Shown here: positions 26,054-34,600 of the stretch, piece after piece
Numbering within the stretch: position 1 is the stretch's first letter
Layout of the letters: the number at the start of each line of letters is the position of its first letter
Assembly (NCBI RefSeq): GCF_000219725.1
Contig: NC_015732.1
Span: 1,488,001-1,552,000 of the forward strand
Direction of reading: 5' to 3'
DNA length: 64,000 bases
From: Gracilinema caldarium DSM 7334
GTDB lineage: Bacteria; Spirochaetota; Spirochaetia; Treponematales; Breznakiellaceae
Notes under the pieces: model-generated
The model's database searches: none
Told to the model about the DNA's origin: nothing
Seen by the model: only the letters and a program-made list of their open reading frames with translations
Made by a program: the position numbers and the translations under genes

Positions 26054-26125
26054 ACTGTTCCGTTATTTTGCAAGGAACCGTAAAATACGGGACAGTTGAC
26101 AACGTTTTCCCCCCTATGGTATCAC
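26054..26125 (+). promoter_or_regulatory. yebC promoter with overlapping imperfect inverted repeat
   Basis: TTGACA (26096-26101), an 18-base spacer and TATCAC (26120-26125) lie about 40 bases before ATG 26164. A long imperfect inverted repeat (26054-26069 against 26082-26096, one bulge and one mismatch) ends on the first base of the -35 box. It could be an operator, or a factor-independent terminator without a U-tract for the gene upstream. Confidence 0.45.
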
Positions 26126-26163
26126 TATACATCGTTACATTCCCCCCAATATAAGGAGTTATC

Positions 26164-26904
26164 ATGTCCGGTCACAGTAAATGGGCCACTATAAAACACA
26201 AGAAAGGTGCCGCCGACGCAAAGCGCGGCCAGATGTTTACCAAACTGATTAAGGAAATTTCTATTGCTGCCCGTATGGGTGGTGGTGATCCCGATGCCAA
26301 TCCCCGGCTCCGCACGGCTATTCTTAAGGCTAAGGCCGCTAACATGCCCAAGGACAACGTCGAACGGGCTATTAAAAAGGGTACCGGTGAACTGGAAGGG
26401 GTTAACTACGAAGAACTGACCTACGAAGCCTATGCTCCCGGGGGTGTGGCGGTACTGATCGAAGTACTTACCGATAACAAAAACCGGGCCGCTGCGGATG
26501 TCCGCAACATTCTGAACAAGGCTGGTGGTTCCCTCGCTACCGCTGGTGCTGTTTCCCGGCTCTTTAAGCGCAAGGGTATCATCACTTTTGACGGTGAAAA
26601 ATACACCGAAGACCAGATTATGGAAGCTGCCCTCGAAGGTGGCGCTGAAGATGTTACCGCTTCCGATGGTATTATCGAAGTAAGTACCGCACCAGAAGAC
26701 TTCGAAGCCGTACTGAACGCCCTGAATGCCAAGAATTTTGAATCCATGAGTGCTGAAATCAGTATGGTTCCCGATGCAGAGGTTTCCCTGGATAAGGATG
26801 CCACCAGCAAGGTCATGAAGATGATCGACCGGCTCGAAGAAAACGACGACGTTCAGAACGTATACCACAACCTTGAGATCCCCGAAGATTACGAAGAAGA
26901 ATAA
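26164..26904 (+). CDS. yebC: YebC/PmpR-family protein, 246 aa
   Basis: Member of the YebC family, known as a transcriptional regulator in some bacteria and recently as a translation factor that eases ribosome stalling at proline runs. The N-terminus MSGHSKWATIKHKKGAADAK is the family signature; KEISIAARMGGGDPDANPRL and the KAKAANMPKDNVERAIKKGTG segment follow. Length is standard. A good Shine-Dalgarno (AAGGAG) precedes ATG 26164. It lies directly before ruvC, a conserved arrangement in many bacteria. Confidence 0.95.
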   Translation: MSGHSKWATIKHKKGAADAKRGQMFTKLIKEISIAARMGGGDPDANPRLRTAILKAKAANMPKDNVERAIKKGTGELEGVNYEELTYEAYAPGGVAVLIEVLTDNKNRAAADVRNILNKAGGSLATAGAVSRLFKRKGIITFDGEKYTEDQIMEAALEGGAEDVTASDGIIEVSTAPEDFEAVLNALNAKNFESMSAEISMVPDAEVSLDKDATSKVMKMIDRLEENDDVQNVYHNLEIPEDYEEE

Positions 26905-27412
26905 TAGCAAAGAGGAGTCCGGGGTTAGGCGCATTATTGGCGTTGACCCCGGCCTTGCGTCTACCGGTTGGGGGGTGGTAGAACAGCAGGGCCAGCGGAT
27001 TTTGCACATTGCCCATGGCAGTATCGAGACAGAAGCTAAACTGGCGCGGCCAGAGCGTCTTTTTATCATCTATACCCAATTTAAAAACCTTTTAGACCTC
27101 TATCAGCCCGACGAAGGGGCTATCGAAACCCTTTATTTTGCAAAAAATGTCACCAGTGCTTTACCTGTAGCAGAAGCCCGTGGTGTGGTCTCCATGGCCA
27201 TGGCCGAGCGGGGGCTCCCGGTGAGGGAATTTACACCGCTGGCCATAAAACAGGCTGTGGTAGGCCGGGGAAGTGCAGGCAAGGAGCAGGTTCAGGAACT
27301 GGTCAGGCTCATCCTCGGGCTCGACAGTATTCCGCGGCCAGACCATGCGGCGGACGCCCTCGGGGCTGCCCTCTGCAGTGCCCACACACCGAATTTTATA
27401 AACCTCCTGTAA
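26873..27412 (+). CDS. ruvC: Holliday junction resolvase RuvC (start codon problematic)
   Basis: Endonuclease that cuts Holliday junctions after RuvAB branch migration. Catalytic residues are visible in RRIIGVDPGLASTGWG (Asp), EGAIETLYFAKN (Glu) and RPDHAADALGAAL (His/Asp). The only ordinary start codon is TTG 26873, inside yebC, without a Shine-Dalgarno, adding 17 residues not found in the family. A strong GAGGAG at 26912-26917 instead points, with ideal 6-base spacing, to codon 26924, which is GTT and immediately precedes RRIIGVDPG. Either a GTG start has mutated to GTT, or initiation occurs at GTT or a nearby ATT. I give the longer coordinates; the mature protein is probably ~162 aa. Confidence 0.88.
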   Translation: MRSPKITKKNNSKEESGVRRIIGVDPGLASTGWGVVEQQGQRILHIAHGSIETEAKLARPERLFIIYTQFKNLLDLYQPDEGAIETLYFAKNVTSALPVAEARGVVSMAMAERGLPVREFTPLAIKQAVVGRGSAGKEQVQELVRLILGLDSIPRPDHAADALGAALCSAHTPNFINLL

Positions 27413-27430
27413 ACGCCCGCCCGCCTTTCA

Positions 27431-27460
27431 TAGACGCAAAGCCCGCCTTTCGGCTATACT
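27431..27460 (+). promoter_or_regulatory. Promoter of ruvA (leaderless type)
   Basis: A weak TAGACG (27431-27436), an 18-base spacer and TATACT (27455-27460), with only 7 bases to ATG 27468. No Shine-Dalgarno precedes the ATG. Confidence 0.4.
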
Positions 27461-27467
27461 CAATACC

Positions 27468-28166
27468 ATGTTTAACAGTCTTCGCGGCATGATTACCGAA
27501 AAACGGCTGGATTCCCTCTGTATTGCCACTGGCGGCATTGAGTGGGAAGTCTCGGTGCCCCTTTTGGATATGGAACAGCTTCCTCCGGTTGGGGAGGAAG
27601 GGCGGGTCCTGGTGTGGCTCTACCACCGGGAGGACCAGATGCGGCTCTTTGGTTTTGTCACAGAAGAACGGCGGAATACCTTTTTAGAGCTTATTAAAGT
27701 GGAAGGTATCGGTCCCCGGCAGGCAGTGAAAATTTTAAGCGGTATCAGCCAGGATGACCTGGAAACAGCCCTGGAAAACGAGGATATTGCCCGGCTCGAG
27801 GCAGTGCCCGGCCTCGGTAAAAAGACTGCCCAGAAGATGATCCTGGCTCTGAAGGGCAAACTGGCCCATCCAGTGTCTGCCGCCGTTGCTGGTTCGGCCT
27901 ATGAAGAACTGGTTAATGCCCTGGCCGATATGGGCTACGACCGGAAAACCGCCGCTGAGGCTGTCGAACGGGCGGCCCGGCTTGTCAACGCTGAGGCCGT
28001 CGATCGGGCGGCCCTGCATGGGGCTTCCGCGGCTTCCGCGGCCCGGGCCGTCAGTACCGAGGCTCTCGCCGGTCTGTCTGCGGCTTCAGGAACTGCCACC
28101 CTCTCTCAGGCAGAGCGGGAAAAGCGGATCTTTAAGCAGGCAATCGTCATTTTAAGCAGTCAGTAA
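27468..28166 (+). CDS. ruvA: Holliday junction DNA helicase subunit RuvA, 232 aa
   Basis: Binds Holliday junctions as a tetramer and loads RuvB. The N-terminal OB domain starts MFNSLRGMITEKRLDSLCIA; the two helix-hairpin-helix motifs are VEGIGPRQAVKILSG and VPGLGKKTAQKMILALKGKL. The C-terminal RuvB-interacting domain (YEELVNALADMGYDRKTAAE) carries an Ala/Ser-rich insert of about 35 residues (around HGASAASAARAV), making the protein longer than the usual ~200 residues. ruvB follows after 19 bases. ATG 27468 has no Shine-Dalgarno and stands 7 bases after a TATACT box. Confidence 0.94.
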   Translation: MFNSLRGMITEKRLDSLCIATGGIEWEVSVPLLDMEQLPPVGEEGRVLVWLYHREDQMRLFGFVTEERRNTFLELIKVEGIGPRQAVKILSGISQDDLETALENEDIARLEAVPGLGKKTAQKMILALKGKLAHPVSAAVAGSAYEELVNALADMGYDRKTAAEAVERAARLVNAEAVDRAALHGASAASAARAVSTEALAGLSAASGTATLSQAEREKRIFKQAIVILSSQ

Positions 28167-28185
28167 GGGCGAGGAGTGACCGAAC

Positions 28186-29343
28186 ATGGCAAACAAGAAG
28201 GGACTGACCCCTGCATCATCAAGATCCCCTGCCACTGGATCACCCGCGCCCTCAGGGGCAACCAGGCCGACGACAACGGGCGCTGGTACTACAAGCGGAT
28301 CACCTGCGCCTTCAGGGGCAACCACTGCATCCATCGTGCATCCTGAAACACCCCTGGAAGAGGATAGAGGGGACCTTTCCCTGCGGCCCCGGTATCTGCA
28401 GGAGTTTCTCGGCCAGGCGGCCATGAAGGAAAACCTGTCGGTTTTTATTTCCGCGGCAAAACAGCGGAAGGAAAGCCTGGACCACCTCTTTCTCATCGGG
28501 CCACCGGGTCTGGGCAAAACCACCCTAGCCCAGGTGGTGGCTAATGAGCTTGGGGTAGACTTTAAGGTGACCAGTGCCCCCGCCCTGGATAAACCGAAGG
28601 ACCTGGCGGGGATCCTGACCACCGTTACGGAAGGAACGGTCTTTTTTATTGATGAAATTCACCGGCTCAAGCCCACGATCGAGGAGATGCTCTATATCGC
28701 CATGGAGGATTATGAGCTCGACTGGATAATCGGCCAGGGCCCCAGTGCCCGGACGATCCGGATTCCCATTCCGCCCTTTACCCTGGTGGGGGCCACCACC
28801 AAGGCCGGCATGGTTTCGAGCCCCCTCATCAGCCGCTTCGGCATTACCTGCCGTTTTTCCTTTTACGAGCAGGCCGATATGGAAGCCATTGTGCACCGCT
28901 CTGCGGGGATCCTCAAAGTATCTATCGACGATGATGCGGCAGCCCTCATCGCTTCCTCAAGCCGGGGTACCCCCCGGGTGGCAAACCGGCTCCTCAGGCG
29001 GATGCGGGACTTTGCCCAGGTCCTGGAACAGGGACATATCAGCCGCCGGGTGGTGCAGGAGGGCCTGAAACGGCTCGAAATTGATTCCCTGGGCCTGGAA
29101 CGCTATGACCGGGAGATTTTAAAGATCATTATAGAACGGTATAACGGCGGCCCCGTGGGGGCCGAAACCCTGGCTATTTCGGTGGGCGAAGCGGTGGATA
29201 CCCTGGAAGACTACTATGAGCCCTACCTCATTCAGGCAGGGCTCCTCCAGCGGACTCCCCGGGGCCGGATGGTCACCCCCTTTGCCTACGAACACCTTAA
29301 CCTTGAACGGAACAGCAATGGAAACAACGGACTTCTCTTTTGA
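28186..29343 (+). CDS. ruvB: Holliday junction branch-migration ATPase RuvB, 385 aa
   Basis: Hexameric AAA+ motor of the RuvAB complex. Walker A is [15 protein letters not shown] (about 104-115), Walker B is [10 protein letters not shown], and the sensor and arginine-finger regions are [19 protein letters not shown] and [14 protein letters not shown]. The winged-helix C-terminus ends with [15 protein letters not shown]. About 50 residues at the N-terminus are a low-complexity Ser/Pro/Thr/Gly extension absent from typical RuvB (~335-345 aa). It contains the duplicated peptide [15 protein letters not shown] gives a Shine-Dalgarno before ATG 28186. Its end overlaps queA by 26 bases. Confidence 0.95.
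   Translation: MANKKGLTPASSRSPATGSPAPSGATRPTTTGAGTTSGSPAPSGATTASIVHPETPLEEDRGDLSLRPRYLQEFLGQAAMKENLSVFISAAKQRKESLDHLFLIGPPGLGKTTLAQVVANELGVDFKVTSAPALDKPKDLAGILTTVTEGTVFFIDEIHRLKPTIEEMLYIAMEDYELDWIIGQGPSARTIRIPIPPFTLVGATTKAGMVSSPLISRFGITCRFSFYEQADMEAIVHRSAGILKVSIDDDAAALIASSSRGTPRVANRLLRRMRDFAQVLEQGHISRRVVQEGLKRLEIDSLGLERYDREILKIIIERYNGGPVGAETLAISVGEAVDTLEDYYEPYLIQAGLLQRTPRGRMVTPFAYEHLNLERNSNGNNGLLF
28237..28324 (+). repeat. 28-bp direct repeat in the RuvB N-terminal extension
   Basis: Segments 28237-28264 and 28297-28324 begin GGATCACC and differ only at C/T positions; they are 60 bases (20 codons) apart and encode GSPAPSGAT twice. The region lies in a Ser/Pro/Thr/Gly-rich tail before the conserved RuvB core. 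Confidence 0.75.
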
Positions 29344-30337
29344 ACTTCCCCCCGAACTGATCGCTCAGCATCCTCCGGCGGAGCGGGGGAAGAGCCGGCT
29401 CCTCGTCCTGGACCGGCGGACGGGGCGGCGGCGGCACCTCATGGTGGCGGACCTTCCGGACCTGGTGCCCGAAGGGGCCCTCATGGTCTTTAACGATTCC
29501 CGGGTCCGAAAGGCCCGCCTCTTTGCCCGCTCCCTTGATACGGGGGCCGAGGTGGAGTTTCTCCTGACCCGCTTTATTGGGGGAAGTCGGTGGGAGGTCA
29601 TGGTTAAGCGGGCAAAGCGCCGCCGCCCCGGAAGCCGCTACCAGTTCCCCGACGGCACCACCGTGCTCATCGAAGCGGAAGCGGGGGAACTACGGATCAT
29701 CAACTTTGACCACCCCATCGATGATGCCTGGCTCGACACCTATGGCCATATCCCTCTGCCGCCCTATATCAAGCGTTCTGACGAGGCTGAGGATAGCGAG
29801 CGCTACCAGACGGTCTATGCCCGAACTCCCGGTTCCAGTGCCGCCCCGACGGCGGGGCTCCACTTTACCGATGAAATTCTTACGCGCCTCGATGCCCGGG
29901 GTATTGAACGGGTCTTTGTTACCCTCCATGTGGGACTGGGGACCTTTATGCCGGTCCGCACGAGCCGAATCGAAGACCATGTGATGCACGAGGAGACCTA
30001 TTCGGTGAGCGAGGAAACCGCTGCAGCGGTGGAACGGGCGAAGCGGGAAAAACGGCCTGTTCTTGCGGTGGGGACCACCAGTGTCCGGACCCTGGAATCG
30101 GCATGGAAAGGGGACCACCTGGAGCGGGGTTCCAGCTCGACATCAATCTTTATCTATCCGCCCTACCGGTTTAAGGTGGTGGACCAGCTCTTTACCAATT
30201 TTCATACCCCCGAATCGACTCTGCTCATGCTGGTAAGCGCCTTTGCGGGCCGGGAGCTTATTCTGGAAAGCTATGCCGAGGCAGTCCGGGAGCGGTACCG
30301 GTTTTTCAGCTACGGCGATGCCATGTATATTCAGTAG
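29318..30337 (+). CDS. queA: S-adenosylmethionine:tRNA ribosyltransferase-isomerase QueA, 339 aa
   Basis: Transfers and isomerises the ribosyl group of SAM onto 7-aminomethyl-7-deazaguanine in tRNA to make epoxyqueuosine. Start ATG 29318 ([19 protein letters not shown]) lies inside the end of ruvB, so the genes are coupled. Family segments are [50 protein letters not shown] and [12 protein letters not shown]. The last stretch [18 protein letters not shown] is also diagnostic. Together with tgt at 55.9 kb it shows a queuosine pathway. Its 3' end overlaps the convergent gene by 7 bases. Confidence 0.95.
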   Translation: METTDFSFELPPELIAQHPPAERGKSRLLVLDRRTGRRRHLMVADLPDLVPEGALMVFNDSRVRKARLFARSLDTGAEVEFLLTRFIGGSRWEVMVKRAKRRRPGSRYQFPDGTTVLIEAEAGELRIINFDHPIDDAWLDTYGHIPLPPYIKRSDEAEDSERYQTVYARTPGSSAAPTAGLHFTDEILTRLDARGIERVFVTLHVGLGTFMPVRTSRIEDHVMHEETYSVSEETAAAVERAKREKRPVLAVGTTSVRTLESAWKGDHLERGSSSTSIFIYPPYRFKVVDQLFTNFHTPESTLLMLVSAFAGRELILESYAEAVRERYRFFSYGDAMYIQ

Positions 30338-30945
30338 GTGTTTTCGTCCATAGCCTGGAATTTCTGCCGGACCTTTTCCAGGAGGTCCAGTTCCCGGCCG
30401 ATAATTTTTTCGTAGTTCAGGGTGCCATCGGCAATCCGGCCTGCCTCATCTTCCCAATTCTGTACCCGTTCCAGGTTGATGAACCGGAACCGCTTGTCCA
30501 GGGCTTTGTCGGCCCATTCCTTGGCATCCTTCCAGTAGTAGAGGGCTGTTTTATAGCAGGTTTCGGCGGTTTTTAGGCTTTCCAGGTTCTGTTCCTTCCA
30601 AGGGGCGTTGTAAAAGTAGGCATTCCGTTTATTCCATTTATTGCCAAGGTAGAGGTACTGTTCGATGAGTTTCAGGTTGATGTGCATCATAAAAAGGTAA
30701 CGGTATTTTTCCCATTGTGTTTTGTCTTCTATGAGTGCCAGGGCATAGAGGGGATTGGCAAAATCAGCCTTCAGGGCTTTTTCGAGCCAGTAGATATTTT
30801 CCATGGTGTCATCGGGATACTGGATATAATGGAGATGGTATAGTTTGTAGTACTGTTCCTTGTACTGGACATAGTAGGCCCCCCCGCTCAGGGCGGGGAG
30901 GCTGAGGAGGAGGACCATGAAAACTGCGCTAAGCCGTAGGTTCAC
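30331..30945 (-). CDS. Secreted/membrane-anchored hypothetical protein, 204 aa
   Basis: Unrecognised family with a predicted signal peptide or anchor (MNLRLSAVFMVLLLSLPALS). The mature part is helical and very rich in Tyr, Trp and Lys (YYVQYKEQYYKLYHLHYIQY; TAETCYKTALYYWKDAKEWA), and may fold as TPR-like helices in the periplasm. I prefer GTG 30945, which has an AGGTGA Shine-Dalgarno 8 bases upstream; GTG 30957 overlaps the tmk stop (GTGA) and is an alternative. It follows tmk in an operon. Function unknown. Confidence 0.7.
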   Translation of the reverse strand: MNLRLSAVFMVLLLSLPALSGGAYYVQYKEQYYKLYHLHYIQYPDDTMENIYWLEKALKADFANPLYALALIEDKTQWEKYRYLFMMHINLKLIEQYLYLGNKWNKRNAYFYNAPWKEQNLESLKTAETCYKTALYYWKDAKEWADKALDKRFRFINLERVQNWEDEAGRIADGTLNYEKIIGRELDLLEKVRQKFQAMDENTY

Positions 30946-30953
30946 TGGGTACT

Positions 30954-31610
30954 TCACCTTTTGAATATCGGCAGATTCTGCAAAGCACTCCATACCTGTT
31001 CTGCGACTTCATCGATACTTTTTGCCGCATCGATACGGACCAGGGTAGTGCCCTGGGCGCAGTAGGCAGGCAGTATCCGCTCATAGGCTTCATGGACCTG
31101 TTTCTGAAAGGCTAGGTGTTCAAACATGTCCTGTGTATCACGCCTTTTGTACCGTTGTTCTGCTACCTCCGGGTCCAGTTCAAAGAAAAGTATGAGTTCA
31201 GGGCAGGGAAAGCGGCTGTTCAGGTATGCGGGGGTATCATCTCCGCAGGCAAGACCCTGGTATACAAGAGAGGAAGGAACATAGCGGTCGCAGATGACCA
31301 GTTCTCCCCGATGGCACCGAGCCACAATACCCGATTCATTGTAGAGGTGTTCATACCGGTCTGCGGCAAAGAGATGTGCTATAGTATGATGCTGGAGGGC
31401 TGGAGAACGGTGCAGGGCCTGCCGGATGAGGGTGCCGATGGGGCCATCGGTGGGCTCAAAGGTAAAATGAGTGGCAGGATTTTGTTGTCCGCTGGAAGAA
31501 TTCCCTTCCTTACTGGCAAAGCTCGCAAGACGGTTCTGTAAAATCTGTAATTGAGTCGAAGTTCCGGTCCCGTCACCACCTTCCAGGACCACAAAGTTTT
31601 GTAGTATCAT
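30954..31610 (-). CDS. tmk: Thymidylate kinase with altered P-loop, 218 aa
   Basis: Phosphorylates dTMP to dTDP. The N-terminal P-loop reads FVVLEGGDGTGTSTQLQ: the usual GKS/T lysine is replaced by threonine. The remaining signatures are present: ADRYEHLYNES, VICDRYVPSSLVYQG (DR[YH] motif) and the LID region PEVAEQRYKRRDTQDMFEHL. Length is standard. ATG 31610 stands 8 bases after a -10 box and has no Shine-Dalgarno; the promoter is interleaved with that of divergent tamB. Confidence 0.9.
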   Translation of the reverse strand: MILQNFVVLEGGDGTGTSTQLQILQNRLASFASKEGNSSSGQQNPATHFTFEPTDGPIGTLIRQALHRSPALQHHTIAHLFAADRYEHLYNESGIVARCHRGELVICDRYVPSSLVYQGLACGDDTPAYLNSRFPCPELILFFELDPEVAEQRYKRRDTQDMFEHLAFQKQVHEAYERILPAYCAQGTTLVRIDAAKSIDEVAEQVWSALQNLPIFKR

Positions 31611-31626
31611 AGAGTATTGTTATAGT
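31598..31626 (+). promoter_or_regulatory. Promoter of tamB (leaderless type, -35 inside tmk)
   Basis: TTTGTA (31598-31603) with a 17-base spacer, or TTGTAG (31599-31604) with 16, is followed by TATAGT (31621-31626). ATG 31635 comes 8 bases later, without a Shine-Dalgarno. The -35 box lies within the first codons of tmk on the opposite strand. Confidence 0.5.
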
Positions 31627-31647
31627 GTTTAAATATGGAGTCAGCAA
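31619..31647 (-). promoter_or_regulatory. Promoter of tmk (leaderless type, -35 inside tamB)
   Basis: On the minus strand TTGCTG (31647-31642), a 17-base spacer and TATAAC (31624-31619), 8 bases before ATG 31610. Its -35 box overlaps codons 3-5 of tamB, and its -10 box overlaps the tamB -10 box. Confidence 0.5.
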
Positions 31648-34600
31648 GAGTGGTAGCAACAGGTAAAATAAGAAAACTATTAACTGAGTTTTTCCTCTTT
31701 TTCATAGTTCTTATTTTGCTGATATTTTTTGTTTTTTTGGTCAAACAAGGGTTAATGCAGCTTTCAAAAGAAATACAAAATTCAATTCTTGAGCAACTAG
31801 AACAGCAATATACCATACATCTATCCTATCGATCTTTGGGTCCATCACTGTTTGCAACCATAGATATACGGGATTTAGAGATTCGATCAAAAGAAGATAA
31901 TCATCCTATAATCAAGGTTAAACGGATAAGAATTGGCTATTCCTTATTCCAATTAGTACGGGGCAACGTTATTGAAAGTTTTCAGTCTTTACGCTTGGAA
32001 AAGCCGCTTATTGCAATCGATATGGAAAGAGATCAGTTCTTATTACAGAGGGTGTTTAAAACCCAAAACAATCAAAAAAGTAGTCCCCCCTCTCTTATTA
32101 AATTATTGAGTGAAATTTCTTTTAAAAAAGGGATTCAAATTCGGTTGATAAATGGAGAATTGCATTTTTCCTCTGCAACAACAGATTTCAAAGTACAACA
32201 AATATCGCTTAATGGAAGGGTTCTGAAAGATGAATTTCAGGTTAAAAGTAAACTTACTATGGTTATGCTTTGTCCAGAATTATCCACAGAACAAATAAGC
32301 AGTTCCTTAGAGATTCAGGGTGCTCTTTCATTACGAACCCTATCTGGCTCCTTACAAGCCAGACTTGCACAGCTAAAGACTACGTTATTTACGATAAAAA
32401 CCATAGGAATACAGGCTAATTTTACCAGTGAAAAGCTTAATTTATATAAACTGAGGGATTTTCTTCCCTATAATTTTGAGATTATATATAATGTAAACGA
32501 AAAAAAAATTGAAGGTAGTGTTGAATTTGCAGATTTTACTCCAAACATGTTGATAAATGGGGCTTCTGCATGGACTCATGTTGCACCCTGGTTAACTGCA
32601 ACGTGTTCAGGTTCAATACAATTTAATTATACTTTAGGGAATGATGTCCATTATAAAGTGTCTGTTAACGCTCTAACTCCTTTTCCTTGGGTGGATACTA
32701 GGGCTCAGATTAATATCTCTGGAATTGGATCCCAGATACATATCCAGGATATAACATTACATTCCAATAGGGGTACTATCAAGTATTCTGGAGATATAAA
32801 TCTGCAAATGAAAAATATTACTGGAAATGTTACAATTCAAAAAGTCCTCAGTCCTACCAATATTCCTATCGATGGAACCTTTACCATTACTACACAGGGA
32901 TCGGATTACTATATTTTTGGCGAATCCTTAACGCTCGGAGAAGCTCAATTTTCTGCTGTAGATGCTCATATCAATCAGAATGGCAAATACTATACCTGGG
33001 ATATTTCGGCTCTTCATTTTATCGATGAAACATCCTACGAAAATGTACGGGTTGCGAGAATATTCTCTGATGGTATTTTTGATCCTTCAGATTTTTTATT
33101 TCAGGGTACTTTTAAAATTGATGGTTTAGAACTATCAGTTATATATAACGATATTGTACAAGCTTTTATTGGTAGTTTACCACAGATTTCCAAAGAAAGC
33201 TTAGAGCCATGGGCTGCTACAACAGAATTATTTGTAACTTATAATGGCAAACATATTTCTTACTCATCCCCACGACTTATTCTTTATAATCAAAACGACA
33301 ATATGGCTGCTATTATCGCCTCTATTGCCGGGACTGAACACCAAATTAATATTCAAAATGGACAAATTTTGTTAAAGCAATTGCAGTTGTATTTTAACAG
33401 TAACCTAGACTTTACAGATATCAATTCAATTAAAATTGATACAAACCTAACCTATGAAAAAGTAGTCTATTCGGTATTGATTGAGGTATTAGACCTAAAT
33501 ACCATTACATTACAGGGTTCTTATGGTCTAACAGGGTCTTTTATACGTATTACCGATGGTTCGTGGTCTGGATTTTGCAAATCTGATACCATTCCAATTC
33601 CTATAGAATCATACCGGATGCTGCTGTCTTTTGATATAGACTTTAAATTTCTTGATCCAAAACAGTGGAATTTACAATTACATAAGTTGGTCCTCTCAGA
33701 TATACCCAATTTTAACAAACAACCTTTTTCAGTAAGTTGCACCGGGGAAGCTAATCCTCAAGGGATCCAACTTCAAAATGTTACATATCAAGATAGTGGT
33801 GGTATATTATCGGGAATATTTACAGCATCATGGGAACACAATTTTACCAACATTGTTATAATATCTCGTCTATCGGATATACAAAATAGTGAGCGGTATG
33901 AAATTACTCTAAAAGGCTTAGCTTCTGGTGAATTGGAAGGGCGTTTTTATGTTTCGCGAGCAAATTTAAATCGATTTTACGTAACCTCTTTTAACCCAAT
34001 CTTCACCGGTGAACTACGGTTTATTTGGAGTTCCATAGATAATTTCAGTATAGATTGGAAAATTGCCTCTTTAAAAGCACGACTGTTTGATCAGGATACT
34101 CTTGTTTCATCTTCTGGATCTTTAAGTCCCGAGGGGTTAGAAATATCTAATACAACTATTGCCTATGGGGATTTACAAGTTGATATTAATAATCTTGAAC
34201 TTAACAGAATACAAAAGACCTTAAGTATGAACTCTCGTATAAGAGGTATTTTATTATCCCGATCAATAGATATTTATAATAAGGTGGATTTACATTTTTC
34301 TGACGTGCCCACAGTACAAGCATTATTGCAACAACCATTGCAACCCTTATCTTATGAGGGGTCGATAGTCGTTACACAGGGTTTTTATGATCGTTGGCAT
34401 ATCGATCAGCCAATTCCCTTAGCAGTAACTGCTCAAGGTGGGGCTTTTTCATTTCGAGGCGGACAAAATAATGCAATACGAGCTGAATTAGGTACCGATG
34501 GCGCATTTTATCTCGCCTTTTCACAGCCTTTACCATTACGAGGAGCTATAACTGGCTCATTAAACAAGGGGATGATTGATGCAAAAACTAATAAATTATA

